64,000 nucleotides of DNA from JAHBXL01 sp964409775 (GTDB lineage Bacteria > Planctomycetota > Phycisphaerae > Phycisphaerales > UBA1924). Made by a program: the position numbers and the translations under genes. Location: the NCBI GenBank assembly GCA_964409775.1, contig CAYPEI010000007.1:1-64000 (forward strand), read 5' to 3'. Positions 9,353-18,788 of this stretch are shown here, piece after piece. The stretch's first letter is position 1; each line of letters starts with the position of its first letter. The notes beneath the pieces are model-generated. The model saw only the letters and a list, made by a program, of their open reading frames with translations. It searched no databases and was not told the origin of the DNA.

Positions 9353-9372
9353 TTCGCCGGAGTCGATACACC

Positions 9373-10053
9373 GTGATCCGCATCCAGCCCTATCTGTCCG
9401 CCCTTGTCGGACTGGTGATCGTCGCGGTCGCCGCGGCGGAGTTTGCACGAAGACCCGGAGTGGGGAACGCCGAGCCGTTCCACACCGCGGCAGCCAAGGC
9501 CATCGCGGCCATCCCGATGGAGTTCGGGCCGTGGGAGTCATCATCACTTCCAGTCCCGGCGAGCGCCCAGACACTGCTCAAGCCCAACGCGATCCTCTCT
9601 CGGAGCCTTCGAAACAAACAGACAGGCGAACAAGCGAGCCTGGTGCTCGTACAGTGTCGCGACACTCGTGACATGGCCGGCCACTATCCGCCGATCTGCT
9701 ACCCCGGCCAAGGCTGGACGGAGGTCGAGCCGCGGAGCCCGGTTCAACTGGTGGTTGGAAAGCGGACGGTGACGGCGATCCGTTACGAGTTCACCCGATC
9801 GGGCTTTGATCGGGATCGAATGCTGGTGGTCTATAACTTCTTTGCGATCCCCGGCCAAGGCACGCCAGCGGATATGGACACGATCCGGCGCGCCGCGGCG
9901 GACTACCCGGCCCGGCCATTCGGTGCAGCGCAGGTTCAGGTGGTTCTGGGCCGGCGCATGCCGGCCGACGAGGAGCACGCGTTGATCGAGAATGTGCTTA
10001 GCCCACTGGCGGATGTGGTCGATCTGCTGTCTGATCCGAGGTGGAGACGGTGA
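9373..10053 (+). CDS. epsI: EpsI family exosortase-associated protein
   Basis: A 226-aa EpsI-domain protein. EpsI accompanies exosortases and is thought to act in EPS export or attachment; its reaction is not known. It starts at GTG 9373 (VIRIQPYLSALVGL), giving an N-terminal membrane anchor; the frame is open upstream, but that part lies inside the exosortase gene. The family core is CRDTRDMAGHYPPICYPGQGW, with the CYPGxGW element, followed by RYEFTRSG and VVYNFFAIPG. The stop codon overlaps the first base of the next ATG (TGATG at 10051-10055). Confidence 0.88.
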   Translation: MIRIQPYLSALVGLVIVAVAAAEFARRPGVGNAEPFHTAAAKAIAAIPMEFGPWESSSLPVPASAQTLLKPNAILSRSLRNKQTGEQASLVLVQCRDTRDMAGHYPPICYPGQGWTEVEPRSPVQLVVGKRTVTAIRYEFTRSGFDRDRMLVVYNFFAIPGQGTPADMDTIRRAAADYPARPFGAAQVQVVLGRRMPADEEHALIENVLSPLADVVDLLSDPRWRR

Positions 10054-12356
10054 TGCACAGCAACGGCGCGATCACTCTCGATGCCACCCATGCCATTCGG
10101 CCGGAATCCGTGGCCGCGCACGGAGATGGGCACGCGCACCAGGTCAACATCGTGCACGTTGTGCACAGCCTGCTCCGCGGGCGGTACATCATCACGATCG
10201 TGCTGGCGACGATCTGCGGGCTGGGCGCGGCCGCGGCGGGATATCTGCTGCCCGTACCAAAGTTCCGGGCCGAGGGCCTGATCCGTATCCAGCCGGTGCT
10301 GCCGCGGATCCTCTATCAGAGCGAACAGAACACGCTCCCGCCGATGTTCTCGAGTTTCGTGAACACGCAGGCGAGCCTGATCCAGCACAGCCGCGTGCTC
10401 AACAAGGCGATGGACAGCGACGGGTGGAAGAAACTGGGCCGGAAGCGCGACCCCGAGAGCGAGAAGGAGTTCCGAAACAGCCTGCAGGTCGTCACCGGAC
10501 GCGATGCGCCGGAACTGATCATGGTGTCGTTCACGGATGAGGAGTCTCGCGCGGCGTTCATCGCGGTGAGCGAGATCATCAACGCGTACCAGGACGCATT
10601 CGGCGGCTCGGAATCCAAGGCGCAGCGAGAAACGCAAAACAGGATCCTCACGCAGCGCAAGCAGTCGCTCGAGTCGCAGAAGCGCGACTACGAGAACCGC
10701 ATCAGCACGGAACTCGCCGAGTTCGAGACCGACGACCTGGCGCGACTGGGCGACCACTACCTCACCCAACTCCTCGGCCTGGACGATCGCCTCGCCGAGG
10801 TGCGGCTTGCACTGGGCGAGGTCGGCATCGACGCCGGCACGCTTCCGGATCAGCCTGCACAGGCCGGGAGCGATCCGCAGAGCCCGGCCGCCGCGACGAC
10901 CCCGATGGAGCCGCTGACGCCCGAGCAGATCGGAACGTTTGATGCGCAGATGGCCAAACTGCTCGCCGACCGGGCATCGATCCGGCGGCAGATCGATCTG
11001 TACAAGGCTCGCGGCTGGGGCGCGAAGCACACGGCGGTGATCGAGATCGCGGCCGATCTCGTCTCGGTCGACAACGCGATTGCGGACAGGGCCGCGACCG
11101 TCAACGAAGCCGCCGCCGCACCCGCGCCCGCAACCGGCGCGTTTGCCGCGGGCGCAGCAACATCCGCCGGAGCAGCCCCAACACCCGCCCAACTCGTCAA
11201 GCGCTACCAGCACCTGCGGCAGCAGTCCGAGGCGCTTCGCAGCCGAACCGAGATGGTCAGCCGGCGCAGGCTCCAGATCGATTCCCTGAGGCGCGAACTG
11301 AAGATGACCGAGACGAATCTCGACGAGGTGAATCGGCGCCTGGACGAGATCGCCGTCGAGTCGAAGATGACGGATCGGATCGGGCGGATCGAGGCCATCC
11401 TACCCGATGCACCGCCGTCGACTCCCACCGTCGACCCCCGCAAGAAGTACGCCGCGATGGGGCTCGTGCTGGGCGGCGGCTTCCCCGTGGGCGTGCTCCT
11501 GCTCATCGGGTTGATCGACCGGAGGTTCCGATACTCCGACCAGGCCGGTGACAGGCTGGGCAGCGCCCGGATGCTCGGCATTCTGCCCGAACTCCCGTCG
11601 AGTTCGGATGATCCCGAGCAGGCGGCCGCGGCGGTGCACTGTGTGCACCACATCCGCTCGATGCTGCAACTGGCCGATCCTTCCCGCAAGGTGTATGTCG
11701 TGACCAGCCCGACCGCGGGCGATGGCAAGACCAGCCTTTCGCTCTCGCTGGCGATGTCCTTCACGGCCGCGGGCTCCCGGACGCTGCTGATCGACTTTGA
11801 TCTCATCGGGCACGGGCTGACGATGCGTTTGGGCGCATCGCGGGAGCGAGGGATCGGTCATCTGCTGGCCAGCGGCTCGACGCCTGCCGCCGAGCCGACA
11901 TCGGTGCCCGGCCTCAGCCTGGTGGCGTCGGGTCGCGAGGATGCGGCGTTCGCAAGCCGAGTCTCGCGAGAGTCGCTCGCAGCGATGGTCGCCCGGTTCC
12001 GCAACGACTTCGACGCGATCGTGATCGACACCGGGCCCATCCTCGGAAGCCTCGAAGCGAACCTCGCGGCGTCGGTCGCCGACGCGGCGGTTCTGGTCGT
12101 CGGCCGCGGGCAGCACAGCGCCGACGCGCAGAGCGCGATCCGCCACCTTGGACTGCTGGGTGCAAGACTCGCCGGCATCGTGTTCAACCGCGCACACTCG
12201 CTGGATTTCAGCCGGTCGCGCAGCGTGAGCACATCGATCCGCTCCGTGCGTGCCGCGGCATCGGCGCAGAACGGCCGTGCAAGCACCGAAATTGTTCCCG
12301 CTATCGACGCGATGGGGCCGCTGGCGCGCAGTGTTGCGCTGGACATCCGTCCCTAA
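10053..12356 (+). CDS. Wzz/Wzc-type polysaccharide co-polymerase with BY-kinase-like ATPase
   Basis: A 767-aa inner-membrane protein that sets polysaccharide chain length and couples polymerisation to export. An N-terminal Wzz domain carries a membrane segment (YIITIVLATICGLGAAAAGY), and a long coiled-coil periplasmic region rich in E/R/L follows. A second membrane segment is MGLVLGGGFPVGVLLLIGLI. The cytoplasmic C-terminal domain has Walker A SPTAGDGKTSLS, Walker A' LLIDFDLIG and Walker B AIVIDTGPI. The last 80 residues contain no tyrosine, so the Tyr cluster of true Wzc kinases is absent. An Ala/Pro-rich insert lies mid-protein. ATG 10053 is preferred over in-frame GTGs at 10041 and 10050 because it overlaps the epsI stop. 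Confidence 0.85.
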   Translation: MHSNGAITLDATHAIRPESVAAHGDGHAHQVNIVHVVHSLLRGRYIITIVLATICGLGAAAAGYLLPVPKFRAEGLIRIQPVLPRILYQSEQNTLPPMFSSFVNTQASLIQHSRVLNKAMDSDGWKKLGRKRDPESEKEFRNSLQVVTGRDAPELIMVSFTDEESRAAFIAVSEIINAYQDAFGGSESKAQRETQNRILTQRKQSLESQKRDYENRISTELAEFETDDLARLGDHYLTQLLGLDDRLAEVRLALGEVGIDAGTLPDQPAQAGSDPQSPAAATTPMEPLTPEQIGTFDAQMAKLLADRASIRRQIDLYKARGWGAKHTAVIEIAADLVSVDNAIADRAATVNEAAAAPAPATGAFAAGAATSAGAAPTPAQLVKRYQHLRQQSEALRSRTEMVSRRRLQIDSLRRELKMTETNLDEVNRRLDEIAVESKMTDRIGRIEAILPDAPPSTPTVDPRKKYAAMGLVLGGGFPVGVLLLIGLIDRRFRYSDQAGDRLGSARMLGILPELPSSSDDPEQAAAAVHCVHHIRSMLQLADPSRKVYVVTSPTAGDGKTSLSLSLAMSFTAAGSRTLLIDFDLIGHGLTMRLGASRERGIGHLLASGSTPAAEPTSVPGLSLVASGREDAAFASRVSRESLAAMVARFRNDFDAIVIDTGPILGSLEANLAASVADAAVLVVGRGQHSADAQSAIRHLGLLGARLAGIVFNRAHSLDFSRSRSVSTSIRSVRAAASAQNGRASTEIVPAIDAMGPLARSVALDIRP

Positions 12357-12365
12357 CCTGCCCTC

Positions 12366-13760
12366 GTGAATGCATCCGCGACAATCTGGGGCCTGACACC
12401 CGCCGAGTTGCACGACCGCTTCTGGGCGTCGCGCGGCGTACAGGTCGTCCGGCCCGGAGAGCCCTCGGCCATCGTGCCCTACGCCGAGTTGTACCTCCTG
12501 CTCCCGCCGCAGACACTCACGATCTTCAGGCCCGCGGCGGTGCTGGACACCATGGCCTGGCTCAGCCCCGACCTGCTGGCCATCCGGCTTGTCGACCAGC
12601 GGAAGGACCGGTATGCCGAGCGCGTCCACAGCGACGGGAACGGCCGGTTCCTTCGCTTCGAGCGGGTCTACGGCGAAGCCGATGCGCGGACCCTCCGCGT
12701 GGGATTGACCAGCGACCCCGAGATCGTGCGGATCTGGCAGGCCGCGCCCGATGCCCAGACAGCCTGGCGCCGGCTGCGGAAGACGCTTCGACCGACGGCT
12801 CGCTCGGCGGCCAAACTCACAGGGCGCATCTTCGATACCGAAGACGCGGAAGAGAACGCGCTGTTCCTTCGCGAGATCATCGGAAGGTGGCGCAGGCCCG
12901 ACACGACGATCGTGAACATCCGGCAGTCAGGCGATGGCGTCTGGACCCTCGACGGTCAGAAGGCGGTCGCGCCAACCTCGGCCAGGGGGCCGCTGTGGAT
13001 CGGAGCGGGTCGGGAACTTCCGTCCGACCGATTCGCCATCGGGCCCGCGGTACTGTGGGATACCCCGGCCGCGAGGCCGACACCGGCGCCTGTCGAGTGG
13101 CTCCAGATCGAGCCGATCGCCGAGTCGCTTGCCGCGATCAAGACGCCGCCGATCACCCGGCGGCCGTTCAAGCGAGCGTTTGACATCGCGTTTTCGCTGG
13201 TTGTGCTGGCGGCGACGCTGCCGCTGTACCCCTTCATCGCGCTGGCCATCGTCCTCGAGGACGGATTCCCGGTCTTCTTCAGTCACACCCGGGAAACCAT
13301 CGGCGGCCGCCGTTTCGGCTGCCTCAAGTTCCGGTCGATGCGCCGAGACGCCGAGATGATCAAGGCCGGGCTGGCCGGCAAGAACAAGGCCGATGGTCCG
13401 CAGTTCTTCATCCCCGACGACCCGCGGCTCACCCGGGTGGGCCGCATCCTGCGTGACTTTCAACTCGATGAACTGCCCCAGTTCCTCAACGTGCTGCGGG
13501 GCGACATGTCCGTAGTCGGCCCGAGGCCCAGCCCGTTCAAGGAAAACCAGTTCTGCCCGCCCTGGAGAGAGGCCCGATTGAGCGTGCGTCCCGGCGTCAC
13601 CGGCCTCTGGCAGATCCGCCGCACGCGCGCCGCCGGGGCGGACTTCCAGGAGTGGATCAAGTACGACATCGAGTATGTGGAGCGCCAATCGTTCTTCTTT
13701 GATCTCTGGATCATCTGGAAGACCGTGCTACTCGTGCTGAGGAAGGTCACCCGCTCATGA
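12366..13760 (+). CDS. polyprenyl-phosphate sugar-1-phosphate transferase (initiating, WcaJ/ExoY type)
   Basis: A 464-aa protein whose C-terminal ~200 residues are a complete bacterial sugar transferase domain. It has RPFKRAFDIAFSLVVLAATL with its membrane segment, KFRSMRRDAE, DPRLTRVGRILRDFQLDELP, NVLRGDMSVVGPRP and RPGVTGLWQI. The reaction places the first sugar-phosphate on undecaprenyl phosphate to start EPS synthesis. The N-terminal ~260 residues are soluble-looking, without the four-helix membrane bundle of WcaJ-like enzymes, and match no family I can name. The start is GTG 12366, 9 nt after the previous stop; the end overlaps the next gene by ATGA. Confidence 0.87.
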   Translation: MNASATIWGLTPAELHDRFWASRGVQVVRPGEPSAIVPYAELYLLLPPQTLTIFRPAAVLDTMAWLSPDLLAIRLVDQRKDRYAERVHSDGNGRFLRFERVYGEADARTLRVGLTSDPEIVRIWQAAPDAQTAWRRLRKTLRPTARSAAKLTGRIFDTEDAEENALFLREIIGRWRRPDTTIVNIRQSGDGVWTLDGQKAVAPTSARGPLWIGAGRELPSDRFAIGPAVLWDTPAARPTPAPVEWLQIEPIAESLAAIKTPPITRRPFKRAFDIAFSLVVLAATLPLYPFIALAIVLEDGFPVFFSHTRETIGGRRFGCLKFRSMRRDAEMIKAGLAGKNKADGPQFFIPDDPRLTRVGRILRDFQLDELPQFLNVLRGDMSVVGPRPSPFKENQFCPPWREARLSVRPGVTGLWQIRRTRAAGADFQEWIKYDIEYVERQSFFFDLWIIWKTVLLVLRKVTRS

Positions 13761-16700
13761 AACTCAAGCCCAAAGCCGCGCGCCGGCTGCTGCTGGTCGG
13801 GGTCGCCGGCATCCTGCTCATCGGATCGGCGTTCGCCCTGTTCTTTGTCCGCTCGTGGCAGAACGAGCGGCGGACGCAGGCGTTGCGAGCCGATGGCCTC
13901 GCGGCCTACAAGCAGCAGGACTATCCGGCGACGCTCGACAACCTGGGCCGCTACCTCCGGCGGAAGAACGACGACCGCGAAGCGTGGCTGGCGTTCGGCG
14001 ACGCACGCGAACGCATCGAGGAGCCGCGCGGCGGGCACCTGTCGCAGGCCGCGCTGGCCTACTCGCGCGCGCTGGCGATGGACGAGTCCGATCGCGCCAC
14101 AGCGCTCAAACTCGTCAAGATTCAGAACACCATCGGCTACTTCGCCGAGGCCCGGGACCAGGCCATGCGGCTCCGTCCCGCAGACCCGGCCGCGGCGACA
14201 GAGGAACACGCCGACGCCATGATGCAGGAGGCCATCGCGAGAATCGCGCTCAAGGCGTGGGACCCCACGCTGGATGGCCTCACCGGGCGGCTGGTCGCTC
14301 TGAAGCCCAGGAACTACCAGGCCGCGCTCATGAGGGCGACCGTGCTCCGTGAGTCGGACCGGCGCGACGACGCCCGCGCGTTCGCGGCGAAACTGGTCGC
14401 AGACAACCCGAACGATCCCGGGTTTGCGATCGTCGACCTGATCGTACGTGTCGAGAGCGGCGCATCGGTGTCGATCGAGGACTTTGCCGGCGCGCTGTGC
14501 CGCGCCGCGGGCCTGAAGGTCGACCCGCCCGCACGCATCGCCGAGCCCGTGTACACAGAACCACAGTTCGCAGGACAACTCTTCACCGGATTCGACCGGC
14601 TCCAGATGCACCCGCACGCACTGCTCGTCATCCGCGATGCGGCAACGCGGCTGAAGGACCCGGATTTCCGCCGGCTGCTCGCGCGGCGCGAATGGGAGTC
14701 GGGTCAGGGGGATGAACTGCTCACGGACTTCCCGGACCCCGATACCTCGATTCGCGGCGAGCACAGCGAGATCCTCGCGTTCCGGGCGCTGACGCTGCGC
14801 AACCTCGGGCGAGCCGACGAGGCGAAGGCGATTGCCGCGGCGTTGCGCACTCGCGATCGCGACTTCATCGCCCGAGCCTGGAGCAACGTGCTCCCGGCCG
14901 TCATCGAGACGACCGAGTCCAAGGCCGCGCTGTCGATGATCGACGCCGCAATCAAGGAGCACGATGCGGAGCCCGTCTTCGCATTCTTCCGGGGCGAGGT
15001 TCTCGCCCGGCTTGGCCGAGGCGATGAGGCCCGCGCCGCATGGGACAGCGTCTACAAATCCGGTTTGGCGGAGGGGTGGGAGACACCCGCCATCCGAACA
15101 GCGGAAACGCTTCTTGATGAAGGCAGGCTGGACGAAGGTTTGGCCGCGGCACAGGCAGCGCTCCAGCGGTTCAGGCTGGCGCCGTCGGCACGGCTGGTGC
15201 ATCTGCGGGCCCAGGCGCTCATCATCGAATCCGGCAGGCGGGTCGCCAGCCCTGCCGATGTCCTTAAGCAACTCGAGGAAACGTCAGACCGCATCGAGTC
15301 GCTCAAGAACCCGACCCTGAGCCAGATCGCCCGTCGATCGCTCCTTCCCGCCCGCGTCGCGCTGCTGGCGGATGCCGGCCGCAAGTCGGAGGCGGCAGCG
15401 CTCATCGAGCAAGCCGCTGCAGATGCGCAGTCGCTCGACCCCGACCTTGCCCGCAGACTTGCTGCCGTCAGCGCCCGAGAGGGGCTGAACATGGAGGACC
15501 GCATCCTGTCCGCGGCCTCGGCCGGGGGTGGCGCAAGCGGCGGAACACTGCTCAGCCGCGCGCTGCTCATGGCCGGCGCGGGCAAGGCGCAGGAGGCGGG
15601 GGCGATGATCGATGAAGCGCTCGCCGCCGCACCGGCCGACCGCAAGGCCGACATGGTGCTGACACGGGCGCAGTTCCGCGACGGGATCGACGATCCGGAA
15701 GCGCTTGCAACCTGGAAGGCGGCAGTCCAGGCATATCCCGACTCGCTGGCGATGCACCTTGCCGCCATCCGATCAGAGTCGGGCGCGACAGACCCGGCAT
15801 TCATCGAGCACCTCGCGATGCGGATCACGCAGCTGGGCGGCTCCGATGCCGACCGGCCGTCGGCGGACATTCGGTTTGCCCGCGCCCGCGCCCTGCTTGT
15901 GAAGTCCCCCACGCCCCGCACACGGGATGAAGCGGTCGCGATTCTGCGTGCGCTGGTGCTCGAGGCGCCGGCCCGCGCCGAGTTCCGCGATGCCCTGATC
16001 AAGTCGTTGCTGCTCTCCGATCCCGAACGCGGCCTTCAGCCCAACTTCCAGGGTGCGATCGACCAACTGACGGCCGGCGCCGCCTTCTCAAACGACCGCG
16101 CAACGTTCACCCTGCGGCTCGCGTCCATCTACCAGCAGCAGGGCCAGACGGCCCGCGCCGCCGAGGAGTTGTCCAAACTCGCGCTCGACTCCGCCGTCGA
16201 TCCGGCCGGGCGCCTGCAAGCCGTTGACCGGCTCGCCGGCCTGCGCGAACACGAGGCCGCGCTGCGGGGTCTGGACGCGATCGCCGCCTCGCCGAGCGCA
16301 GGCGAGATAACGCTCGACCTGCTCCTCCGTCGCGGCGGGCTCCTGCTCGCGCTTCGCCGCGACCGCGAGGCCGTCGACACCTACCAGCGCATCCTCCGCA
16401 TGCCGCTCCCGAGCGCACAGGTCATTCTCAACGTCGCCGGCGCGCTCCGGACGCTGGGAGAATCCGCCGGCGCCGAAGCCGCGATGGCCAGGCTCGATGA
16501 GCCGGCGATCGCTCCGAAGGACCGTGCGCTGGCCCGCGCAACCTATGCCGCCGGCGTTGGCGACGCGGCGGCCGCGCTCGCCGAGTACACCCGCGCGACC
16601 GAACTCGCGCCGGACGACCGAACAGTCTGGACCCTGCTGACGCGCTTCCACCTTCAGCGCGGCGAACTCCCACAGGCCGAGGCCGCGGTCTCACGCGGGC

Positions 16701-18457
16701 TGGAGCGACTCCCCGGCGATAGTGAACTGAGCATCCTGCGCGAGCAGGTCCACATCGCCTCAATGGACGACAAGAGCATCGATGTCTCTGCGCTGGCGGA
16801 TGCGCTCGCGCGGAATCCGGCGACGGCCAAGCGGGCCGAGGCCATCCGCACCATCGCCCGAGCGAAGGCGGACGGCACGCTCGACGACGCCGCCGCCATG
16901 GCCCGGGTCGCCGACGACTTCGTCGACGACCCCGCGACCCAGTTGTTCATCGCCAGGCGTCTGGCATCGGGCGATGCCGGCTCGCTGGCCGAATCGGTTC
17001 GGATCATGCGCCGCGCCGCGACCCGCTTCGCGAACGATCCCACGGTGCAGGAGCAGGCCGCACGCACGATGATCACCGCGGAAGACTGGGAGCCGGCTCT
17101 CGCCGCCGCGACCGCGTGGCGTGCACTCACGCGCGATCCCCAGGCCGATGTCGCCATCGCCGAGGCACAACTCTCCCTCGGCAGGTCACGTCAGGCGGTC
17201 GACGCGGTGAAGGACTACCGGCTCCCCCCCACTATCGAGCCCAGCGACGCCGTGTCGCTCGGCGTGCTCAACGTGCGAACCCGATCCGCCGCACAATCCG
17301 GCAATGCCGCGGCGGCGCTGCAACTCGTCGAACCCTATCTCGCGTCATTGCCCGTCGTGCGTCTCAACATCGCACTGCCGGTCGCCGCGATGATCTTGAA
17401 GGACCCCGCGGATGTGCGGAAGTGGATCGAGTCGATCGCCTCGCGGATGGATGCCGCCGCGATCAACGACCAGATGGCGCTGGCCAATGCGTGGGCGACC
17501 GCCGCGGAAAGACTGCCCGCATCGAGAACAGAGTTCCTTCGCAGGGCCTCCGAGATCACGGATCGCCTCATCGCGACCGAGACCGGCGCAACAACCCAGG
17601 TCTTCGCGATGCAATCGGCGCTCCTGAGCGCGGCGGGCGACGTGCCGGGCGCGATCCAGGCCGCACGCCGGGCGGTCGCCAAGGACCCCCAGAGCGCCGC
17701 AGCCCGCACCGGACTTGCCCGATTGCTCATGGACACCGGCAAGGACTACGCCGAAGCGGAGTCGGTTGCCCTGGGCGTTGTCGCCGAGGGAGCCGTCATG
17801 CCCGAGGCGCTCCTCATTGCTGCACAGGCTCAACTCGAGCAATCCGATGCCGCAAAGGCCGCGGGCAACCAGGCCGCCCACGCGGCCAAGCGGAAGGAAG
17901 CGCAGTCGATCCTGTCGCGTCTGGGCGCGATGCAGAGTCTGCGGACCGCGATGGTGCTTGAAATGGCCAATCTCGCAGAGCGCCTGCCGGATGACGTCCT
18001 GGCCATGGGCCTGTATGAGCGGGCGCTCACTTCACCCCTCCCGCCGACGGGCATGCCGCTTGCGATCGCGAAGAACAACCTTGCATATCTGTACTACAAG
18101 AAGTTCCCCAGCGGCCCGGCGAACGACACGCTCCGGCGCGCCAAGTCACTGATCGACGAGGCGATCACCCTCGCCCAACTCGCTCCCTTCTACGACACGC
18201 TGGGATCGATTGACGCGGCACTCGGCGACCGGCCCGCGGCGATCGCGGCATTCCGCAAAGCGGTCGAGATTGACCAGAACGGGGTCGGCGCGATGGTGAA
18301 CCTCGCGGCGGTCCTGGCAACGGGCACCGCAGCGGAACAGGCGGAAGCGGCGGAGACGGTCAAGGCCGTGGAGCGTCTGCTCACCGGCGGGGCGAAGTTG
18401 GATGCCGAGCAGCAGTCAAGCCTGGACCAGACCCGGCAGAAACTGGGCAGGCGCTAA
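13757..18457 (+). CDS. large TPR-repeat protein, membrane anchored
   Basis: A 1566-aa protein with an N-terminal signal-anchor (RRLLLVGVAGILLIGSAFALFFV, residues ~10-32) and then almost entirely Ala/Arg/Asp/Leu-rich helical repeats of the TPR kind, for example GLAAYKQQDYPATLDNLGRY and YDTLGSIDAALGDRPAAIAA near the end. TPR arrays mediate protein contacts. In exosortase/EPS loci of other bacteria a TPR protein (PrsT) accompanies the system, and AlgK/PelB-like TPR proteins hold export machinery. This one would sit in the periplasm, tethered to the inner membrane. The length is unusual. It is the last gene of the operon and is followed by a terminator. Confidence 0.82.
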   Translation: MKLKPKAARRLLLVGVAGILLIGSAFALFFVRSWQNERRTQALRADGLAAYKQQDYPATLDNLGRYLRRKNDDREAWLAFGDARERIEEPRGGHLSQAALAYSRALAMDESDRATALKLVKIQNTIGYFAEARDQAMRLRPADPAAATEEHADAMMQEAIARIALKAWDPTLDGLTGRLVALKPRNYQAALMRATVLRESDRRDDARAFAAKLVADNPNDPGFAIVDLIVRVESGASVSIEDFAGALCRAAGLKVDPPARIAEPVYTEPQFAGQLFTGFDRLQMHPHALLVIRDAATRLKDPDFRRLLARREWESGQGDELLTDFPDPDTSIRGEHSEILAFRALTLRNLGRADEAKAIAAALRTRDRDFIARAWSNVLPAVIETTESKAALSMIDAAIKEHDAEPVFAFFRGEVLARLGRGDEARAAWDSVYKSGLAEGWETPAIRTAETLLDEGRLDEGLAAAQAALQRFRLAPSARLVHLRAQALIIESGRRVASPADVLKQLEETSDRIESLKNPTLSQIARRSLLPARVALLADAGRKSEAAALIEQAAADAQSLDPDLARRLAAVSAREGLNMEDRILSAASAGGGASGGTLLSRALLMAGAGKAQEAGAMIDEALAAAPADRKADMVLTRAQFRDGIDDPEALATWKAAVQAYPDSLAMHLAAIRSESGATDPAFIEHLAMRITQLGGSDADRPSADIRFARARALLVKSPTPRTRDEAVAILRALVLEAPARAEFRDALIKSLLLSDPERGLQPNFQGAIDQLTAGAAFSNDRATFTLRLASIYQQQGQTARAAEELSKLALDSAVDPAGRLQAVDRLAGLREHEAALRGLDAIAASPSAGEITLDLLLRRGGLLLALRRDREAVDTYQRILRMPLPSAQVILNVAGALRTLGESAGAEAAMARLDEPAIAPKDRALARATYAAGVGDAAAALAEYTRATELAPDDRTVWTLLTRFHLQRGELPQAEAAVSRGLERLPGDSELSILREQVHIASMDDKSIDVSALADALARNPATAKRAEAIRTIARAKADGTLDDAAAMARVADDFVDDPATQLFIARRLASGDAGSLAESVRIMRRAATRFANDPTVQEQAARTMITAEDWEPALAAATAWRALTRDPQADVAIAEAQLSLGRSRQAVDAVKDYRLPPTIEPSDAVSLGVLNVRTRSAAQSGNAAAALQLVEPYLASLPVVRLNIALPVAAMILKDPADVRKWIESIASRMDAAAINDQMALANAWATAAERLPASRTEFLRRASEITDRLIATETGATTQVFAMQSALLSAAGDVPGAIQAARRAVAKDPQSAAARTGLARLLMDTGKDYAEAESVALGVVAEGAVMPEALLIAAQAQLEQSDAAKAAGNQAAHAAKRKEAQSILSRLGAMQSLRTAMVLEMANLAERLPDDVLAMGLYERALTSPLPPTGMPLAIAKNNLAYLYYKKFPSGPANDTLRRAKSLIDEAITLAQLAPFYDTLGSIDAALGDRPAAIAAFRKAVEIDQNGVGAMVNLAAVLATGTAAEQAEAAETVKAVERLLTGGAKLDAEQQSSLDQTRQKLGRR

Positions 18458-18483
18458 CCCCTCAACGCAACGCGATGCCGACG

Positions 18484-18518
18484 GCGGCCGGTCCGTGCGA
18501 CCGGCCGCTCTCATTTTT
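18484..18518 (+). terminator. intrinsic terminator of the EPS/exosortase operon
   Basis: A perfect 10-bp stem (GCGGCCGGTC / GACCGGCCGC) with a 5-nt loop, followed by TCTCATTTTT. It lies 26 nt after the stop of the TPR gene. Confidence 0.85.
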
Positions 18519-18596
18519 GCCGTTCAGACCGACCCGAACCCGCGACCGTCCGAGAGCACAACGTCCGCAAACCAGCCCGGCGGTGCTCCATCCCAT

Positions 18597-18614
18597 TAAC
18601 TTGCATGCAAGTTA
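18597..18614. promoter_or_regulatory. 18-bp perfect palindrome, candidate operator
   Basis: TAACTTGCATGCAAGTTA is a perfect dyad. Its central ACTTGCATGCAAGT recurs exactly at 21063-21076, upstream of another VPLPA-CTERM gene. It ends 174 nt before the start at 18789. Shape and recurrence suggest a dimeric regulator site; the protein is unknown. Confidence 0.55.
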
Positions 18615-18788
18615 CCGGAGCACCGAATTGGCCCGCGATCCACGAAATCGTGTTCCATGCGCCGGCCCCGGGTCGACAGATTCGGATTCCTGCGGTATTC
18701 TCCGTTCCGAATGGGAAGGCCTCCGGGCGCGCCCAATTCGATTGTTTTGAGCGATCCCTGCGCAATGTCTGGGGAGGGGAACTGCCAC

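Larger units (their letters stand above)
18458..18788 (+). other. intergenic region: operon terminator, palindrome, leader of the first VPLPA-CTERM gene
   Basis: A 331-nt gap without a convincing gene. It holds the hairpin terminator of the EPS operon (18484-18518) and an 18-bp perfect palindrome (18597-18614). The rest is the leader of the gene at 18789, whose ribosome site GAGGGGA lies just before the start. Confidence 0.7.

Noticed and set aside
13460..15271. A 603-codon minus-strand frame opposite the TPR and sugar transferase genes
   Set aside because: No domain and mirror-image codon bias; the plus-strand genes have known motifs and coupled starts.
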